A stretch of DNA of 64,000 nucleotides from an uncultured Elusimicrobia bacterium (GTDB taxonomy: Bacteria > Elusimicrobiota > Elusimicrobia > Elusimicrobiales > UBA9959), in the NCBI GenBank assembly GCA_903873295.1, contig CAIQNV010000156.1:19671-83670 (forward strand), in the 5' to 3' direction. The notes under the pieces are model-generated. The model did no database searches and was not told the origin of the DNA. It saw only the letters and a list, made by a program, of their open reading frames with translations. Position numbers and translations under genes: made by a program. Positions 60,458 to 64,000 of the stretch are shown here, in pieces; the first letter of the stretch is position 1, and each line of letters begins with the position of its first letter.

Positions 60458-61774
60458 ATGTTGAACCCAGCGATAGAACTTTTTCTTGTCTCGATGTTGT
60501 TCGCGGCGCCGCGGCCGGCTGCCGGCCTGTCCGCCCCGAACGCCGGTCTGACGATAGTGGAGGGGTCGACGCTGACCCTGTCCCGCTGTCTCGACATCGC
60601 TCTGGCCGCCGCTCCGGGTATAAAGAGCGCGGATTATACGGTGCTGGCCAGCCGCGCCCGCCTTAAAGAGGCGCAGGCCGGCTGGTATCCGTCGGCGAAC
60701 GCGACCGCCGGTTATACGGCGAACAGGGCGGTGCGTAAAAATATTTTCGATCCGTTCAGCTCCAGGATCGACACTTACGAGGCCAAAGCCGCGGGCCTGA
60801 CGGTCAATCAGACGCTTTATGATTTCGGGCGGACAAAAGCCGCCGCCGGTCTCGGCGCCGATTCCCTGGGTATTGCCCGGCGCGGCAAAGAGCGCGCAGA
60901 ACTTTCCGCGGCGACGGACGTGAAAATTAATTACTACGGCCAGCTCGCGGCCCAGCGGCTGCGCGAGGTGCGGAAGGAGGCCGTCGCGCAATACGGCAGG
61001 CAGCTGCTTGCGGCGCAGTCGCATTTCTCGGCGGGAACAAAACCGAAATACGACGTAACCAAGGCCGAGGTCGACCTGAGCGCCGCCCGGCTGCAGCTGC
61101 TGCAGGCGGAGCATCAGGTTCAGCTCGCCCGCGCCGCGCTTAACGCGGCCATGAACAAGACAGCCGCGCCGGAGTATTCTATCGAAGATACCCTGGACTA
61201 TGTCAGGCTGGATATCGCGCTCGACGAGATCGTCGCGGCGGCCTGCGGCTTCAATCCCGAGCTCAAAGCGCAGGAAGAGGTCGTCAGAGCCGGCGGGCAT
61301 AAATTAAGTTTGTCCCGCTCTAATTATTATCCCGTCCTGGCCGGCTTCGCCGGGTATAATTTTTCGGGCAGCGTCGCGCCGATCTCCGAGGGCTGGAACG
61401 CGGGGGTCGCGGTGTCCCTGAACCTGTTCAACGGCTTTTCGGACAGTAATAAAATAGCGGAAGCGGAGAACAGCCTGAGCGCGGACCGCATGAAACTGGA
61501 CGAGCTGAAGCTGCTCGTCTCGCTGCAGGCGCGGCGGTCTTTTCTCTCTCTGCAGAACGCGGATGACTCCATAAGATCCGCGTCGCTTCAGGTAAAACAG
61601 GCTTCGGAAAACCTGGAGATCGCCGCTGCCCGCTACGAAACCGGGCTCGGCAGCCCCGTGGAAGTGGCTGACGCCACGGTCTCTTACGGCCAGGCCAAGC
61701 AGACGCTTATTCAGGCGCTCTACGACTACAAAAGATCGCAGACCGAGATAGAAAATATAATGGGCAAAAAATAG
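60458..61774 (+). CDS. TolC-family outer-membrane efflux protein
   Basis: 438 residues, signal peptide MLNPAIELFLVSMLFAAPRPAAG. Two TolC repeats: LSRCLDIALAAAPGIKSADYTVLASRARLKEAQAGWYPS in the first and IVAACGFNPELKAQ-type sequence, SRSNYYPVLAGFAGYNFSG in the second, with coiled coils (ARLQLLQAEHQVQLARAALNAAM; ASLQVKQASENLEIAAARYETG). Forms the outer-membrane duct for the RND pump encoded just before. Last gene of the efflux operon. Confidence 0.94.
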   Translation: MLNPAIELFLVSMLFAAPRPAAGLSAPNAGLTIVEGSTLTLSRCLDIALAAAPGIKSADYTVLASRARLKEAQAGWYPSANATAGYTANRAVRKNIFDPFSSRIDTYEAKAAGLTVNQTLYDFGRTKAAAGLGADSLGIARRGKERAELSAATDVKINYYGQLAAQRLREVRKEAVAQYGRQLLAAQSHFSAGTKPKYDVTKAEVDLSAARLQLLQAEHQVQLARAALNAAMNKTAAPEYSIEDTLDYVRLDIALDEIVAAACGFNPELKAQEEVVRAGGHKLSLSRSNYYPVLAGFAGYNFSGSVAPISEGWNAGVAVSLNLFNGFSDSNKIAEAENSLSADRMKLDELKLLVSLQARRSFLSLQNADDSIRSASLQVKQASENLEIAAARYETGLGSPVEVADATVSYGQAKQTLIQALYDYKRSQTEIENIMGKK

Positions 61775-61896
61775 GAAGCCGTTCTTAGGCTGTGCATCCG
61801 GATCGCGGCGGCCGGTCTGCCTTTTGAAGGCGTTGCCGGCGGCGGATACCAGCTTCGCGGATCAGGGACAGGTCGCGCATAAATATGAGGATAAAA

Positions 61897-63726
61897 ATGA
61901 AGACGATCTTACTCTGTGTCTCTTTTCTCGGCGCATGTGTTTACGGGCCGGAGGCGCTCTCGGGGCAGGAAAGCCTGCTGACGAAAACGCTCAAAGGCAA
62001 TTCGAGGATAATCTATTCCGTCGCGTTTTCACCCGACGGGAAATATATAGCTTCTGGGGGAGTGGACAATACCCTTAGGCTCTGGAGCCTGGCGGACGGC
62101 TCGGCGGCTAAATCGTTCGCCGGCCATAAGAACTTCGTGAATTCGGTCGCGTTCTCTCCGGACGGAAAGAAACTCGTTTCCGCGGGCGAGGACGGCGCCG
62201 TGAAGATCTGGAACGCTGAAGACGGCTCCTGCCTGAACACCTTGAAAGGCCATAAAGATTCCGTCTCATCGGCGGTTTTTTTCCCGGACGGTGAAAGCGT
62301 CGCGTCCGGGAGCACCGACGGTACTGTTAAACTCTGGCGGACCGCTTCCGGGACTCTCTACAAGACGATCAAAGGCCACTCAAGCTACATTTATTCGGTC
62401 GCCGTCTCCCCCGACGGAAAAACCATCGCCTCCGGGAGCGCGGACCGCACCGTAAAGATCTGGGACGCCGAAACAGGCGCCCGTAAAATAACGCTCGAGG
62501 GGCATAGCGGCGCCGTAAATTCCGCGGCTTTTTCGAAAGCGGGAAACTATCTCGTTTCCGGAAGCGACGACGGCTCGGTTAAGATCTGGCGGATCAGCGA
62601 CGGCGTGTGCATAAAAACCTTTACCGCCGGCCCGCAGCCGGTCCTTGCCGTCGCCTATTCCCCGGACGACGCCTACGTCTTTTCCGGGGGCGGCGACCGC
62701 GCGGTAAGCGCGTGGAACGTCTCCAGGAGCACCCTCGCGCGGACGTTCAGCGGACATGGCGGCACGGTAAAGTCGCTGGCTCTTTCCCGGGACGGGAAAT
62801 ATCTGGCTTCCGGCAGTTTCGACAAAACCATCAGGGTCTGGCTGACGCCGTGGGAAGCGGAAGCGCGGGACGGGGAAATGCGGAAAGCCGAGGAGCAGGA
62901 AGCCGGAAAAAACAAGAACTATGCCCTCCATTATGAAGCCGGGCTGCAGCTGCTGTCCGCCCCGGCCTGGCGGAACCTGAAAAAGTCGGTCGAAGAGTTT
63001 AAGCTGGCGCTTACCTATAAACAAAGCGAAGGCTGTGAGGAGAAGCTTAAAGAGGCGGCGGAGGCCCTGCGCCGGAAAGAAGCGGAGATAAAGAGAACGG
63101 CGGTAATAAGCCTGATCTCCCTGCTGGTAGTTTTCGCGCTGCTGGCGGCCGTCAGGGGCATATTCGGGACAAAAAAGAACGCGAGATTAAAGCAGGTTCT
63201 CCCGGACGAAATAAAAAGAGAGACGATGTCGGGGGGCTATGAAAAGGCCTTCAAGCTGTACGCTAAATACAAGGCGATCGGCGGCGAAGCGCAAAACCTC
63301 CCTCAGGGAGAACTGCTCGAACTTTACCGCGGACTGCAGGCTCTTGACGAGCTGCCGAAGGAAGAGCTCCCTTATTATTTCTTCCTGTCCTACGCGGCCG
63401 CGTTCGCGAAAGAAGGCAATTATAGAATGGCGCAAAGCATGCTGCGCTCCGGCAGACTGCTGGACCAGTTCAAGACACCCGCCGAGTATGACAGTTTCGT
63501 GGAGATATACGAGGAGGCCCGCAGGCCGGAAAATCTGCTGATGATAAAGCTTGAGCCTTCCACTTATTCGGGCCTCGCCGAAGCTTTTTTCAGAGCTAAA
63601 AAATATGACTGCTGCGAAAAAGTGTGCGCTTTAAAAAAGCAGTTCCATCCCGTGCAACTTTCACCCCGGGACAATGAGCTTTTATCCGCCAGCCAAAAGA
63701 ACAGGGCGCCGGCCGACCCCGAATAG
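61897..63726 (+). CDS. WD40 beta-propeller protein with one membrane segment
   Basis: 609 residues; the second ATG is preferred because GAGG lies six bases before it (track start 61885 also possible). Secretion signal MKTILLCVSFLGACVYG with a lipobox-like LGAC. Seven WD40 repeats (about 30-310), for example VAFSPDGKYIASGGVDNTLRLW and VAVSPDGKTIASGSADRTVKIW. A charged linker follows, then a membrane helix (TAVISLISLLVVFALLAAV, about 400-420) and a helical C-terminal domain of about 190 residues (TPR-like, GNYRMAQSMLRSGRLLDQF). Propeller outside and helical domain inside is a plausible transmembrane sensor layout. No catalytic domain seen. Confidence 0.85.
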   Translation: MKTILLCVSFLGACVYGPEALSGQESLLTKTLKGNSRIIYSVAFSPDGKYIASGGVDNTLRLWSLADGSAAKSFAGHKNFVNSVAFSPDGKKLVSAGEDGAVKIWNAEDGSCLNTLKGHKDSVSSAVFFPDGESVASGSTDGTVKLWRTASGTLYKTIKGHSSYIYSVAVSPDGKTIASGSADRTVKIWDAETGARKITLEGHSGAVNSAAFSKAGNYLVSGSDDGSVKIWRISDGVCIKTFTAGPQPVLAVAYSPDDAYVFSGGGDRAVSAWNVSRSTLARTFSGHGGTVKSLALSRDGKYLASGSFDKTIRVWLTPWEAEARDGEMRKAEEQEAGKNKNYALHYEAGLQLLSAPAWRNLKKSVEEFKLALTYKQSEGCEEKLKEAAEALRRKEAEIKRTAVISLISLLVVFALLAAVRGIFGTKKNARLKQVLPDEIKRETMSGGYEKAFKLYAKYKAIGGEAQNLPQGELLELYRGLQALDELPKEELPYYFFLSYAAAFAKEGNYRMAQSMLRSGRLLDQFKTPAEYDSFVEIYEEARRPENLLMIKLEPSTYSGLAEAFFRAKKYDCCEKVCALKKQFHPVQLSPRDNELLSASQKNRAPADPE

Positions 63727-63780
63727 ATATTCCCGGCCTGTGCCAAAGTGACCCCGGAACCTTGAAATTTCTGCGCTACC

Positions 63781-64000
63781 GGGTTTAGCATGGGTACGGG
63801 CCGGTCATGGGGTTGCCCATTCCGCCGCGCAGGAACCGTTGGCCGTCTGAAGAGCATAGCTTGATACGGCACGGGCATAGCCCAGCGCGGTTCCCCCCGA
63901 AGCGGGGCCAGCCACGCATAAACCGCATAGCGGTTTTGCGCGGTCCCGGCTCGGCGGTTTTGCTTACGCAGAAAACCGCCTCCGCCCTTGCGGCCCGGAC
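63781..64000. repeat. Dispersed structured palindrome, copy C (chimeric, runs off window)
   Basis: Begins like copies A and B (63781-63840, GGGTTTAGC through GGAACCGTT). A 44-base insert (63841-63884) carrying GCCGT/ACGGC and GGGC/GCCC hairpins sits in the loop of the first inner hairpin. The copy A sequence resumes (GCGCGGTTCCCCCCGAAGCG), then a second extra block follows with AAACCGCATAGCGGTTT and GGCGGTTTT/AAAACCGCC around GCTTACGCA (63962-63970), the element D/E loop word. The 3' arm lies beyond the window. Confidence 0.85.

Noticed and set aside
1-64000. CRISPR arrays, tRNA or rRNA genes, prophage, complete insertion sequences
   Set aside because: No regularly spaced short repeats, cloverleaf sequences, phage structural genes or transposases were recognised on either strand.

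Overview
The window is GC-rich, densely coded bacterial chromosome from a Gram-negative (diderm) organism. Evidence for an outer membrane is an apolipoprotein N-acyltransferase, a complete RND/TolC efflux operon and a PorV/PorQ-type outer-membrane protein. The gene mix resembles environmental Elusimicrobiota or a neighbouring deep lineage: PorV-like protein beside a protease with a FlgD/type-IX-like C-terminal domain, TMTC-like membrane-TPR proteins, clostripains and many PAS/receiver proteins. This placement is an inference from gene content only. I see no tRNA, rRNA, CRISPR array, prophage or intact insertion sequence.

Layout. 1-1754: end of lnt, coupled to a class IV (HDAC11-like) deacetylase. 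2117-12848: a signalling island, almost all on the + strand, with a YkgJ/PAS protein, hybrid histidine kinases, receivers, a degenerate GGDEF protein and a GT4 glycosyltransferase. Two of its three kinases have damaged ATP-binding motifs, and one receiver/kinase pair meets tail to tail with neither having its own stop codon. 13119-15858: two tandem secreted clostripain (C11) proteases with strong promoters and a shared upstream motif. 16008-22880 (minus strand): a small secreted protein, an OmpR-type two-component pair, UDP-xylose synthase, UDP-glucose dehydrogenase, a multi-spanning membrane protein and a lone receiver. 22923-27009 (minus): a DsbA/MauE redox operon, then gpmI with a DUF167 gene. 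27209-34619 (plus): a TMTC-like protein, then a 1541-residue secreted M6 metalloprotease 2 nt ahead of a PorV-like gene. 34705-48856: mixed housekeeping genes (glutamine synthetase, YgaP-like rhodanese, COG2509 flavoprotein, inosine-guanosine kinase, YefM/YoeB toxin-antitoxin, nitroreductase, FKBP, YceH, alanine-aminotransferase-like enzyme) and several unknown secreted proteins. 48949-55436: a second TMTC-like protein, a 23-residue tandem-repeat protein, an Nramp metal transporter, a DUF4405 membrane protein and a cytochrome c. 55508-61774: RND efflux operon with a DUF47/PhoU-like gene inside it. 61897-63726: a WD40 repeat protein with a membrane segment.

The most unusual feature is not a gene. 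Six intergenic elements (about 1764-1952, 19597-19733, 24896-25016, 25059-25186, 36891-37078 and 63781 to the window end) are long nested palindromes with outer arms of 20-30 nt. Some share near-identical sequence. Others have different stems but the same hairpin order and loop motifs, with paired changes that keep the stems. The copy at the window end carries extra hairpins inserted in the loops of the standard form. This looks like a modular, structure-conserved mobile or RNA element family. I do not recognise it.

Other recurring non-coding signals are a promoter-like 19-mer, TTTTTGTATYATANCGGTA, at four places, and a GGWCYTTTAGGCCCA motif shared by the two clostripain promoters. Several protein-level oddities (degenerate kinases, a stopless junction that could be an inversion or an assembly chimera, a gammaproteobacterial-looking Gsk) are listed as findings.
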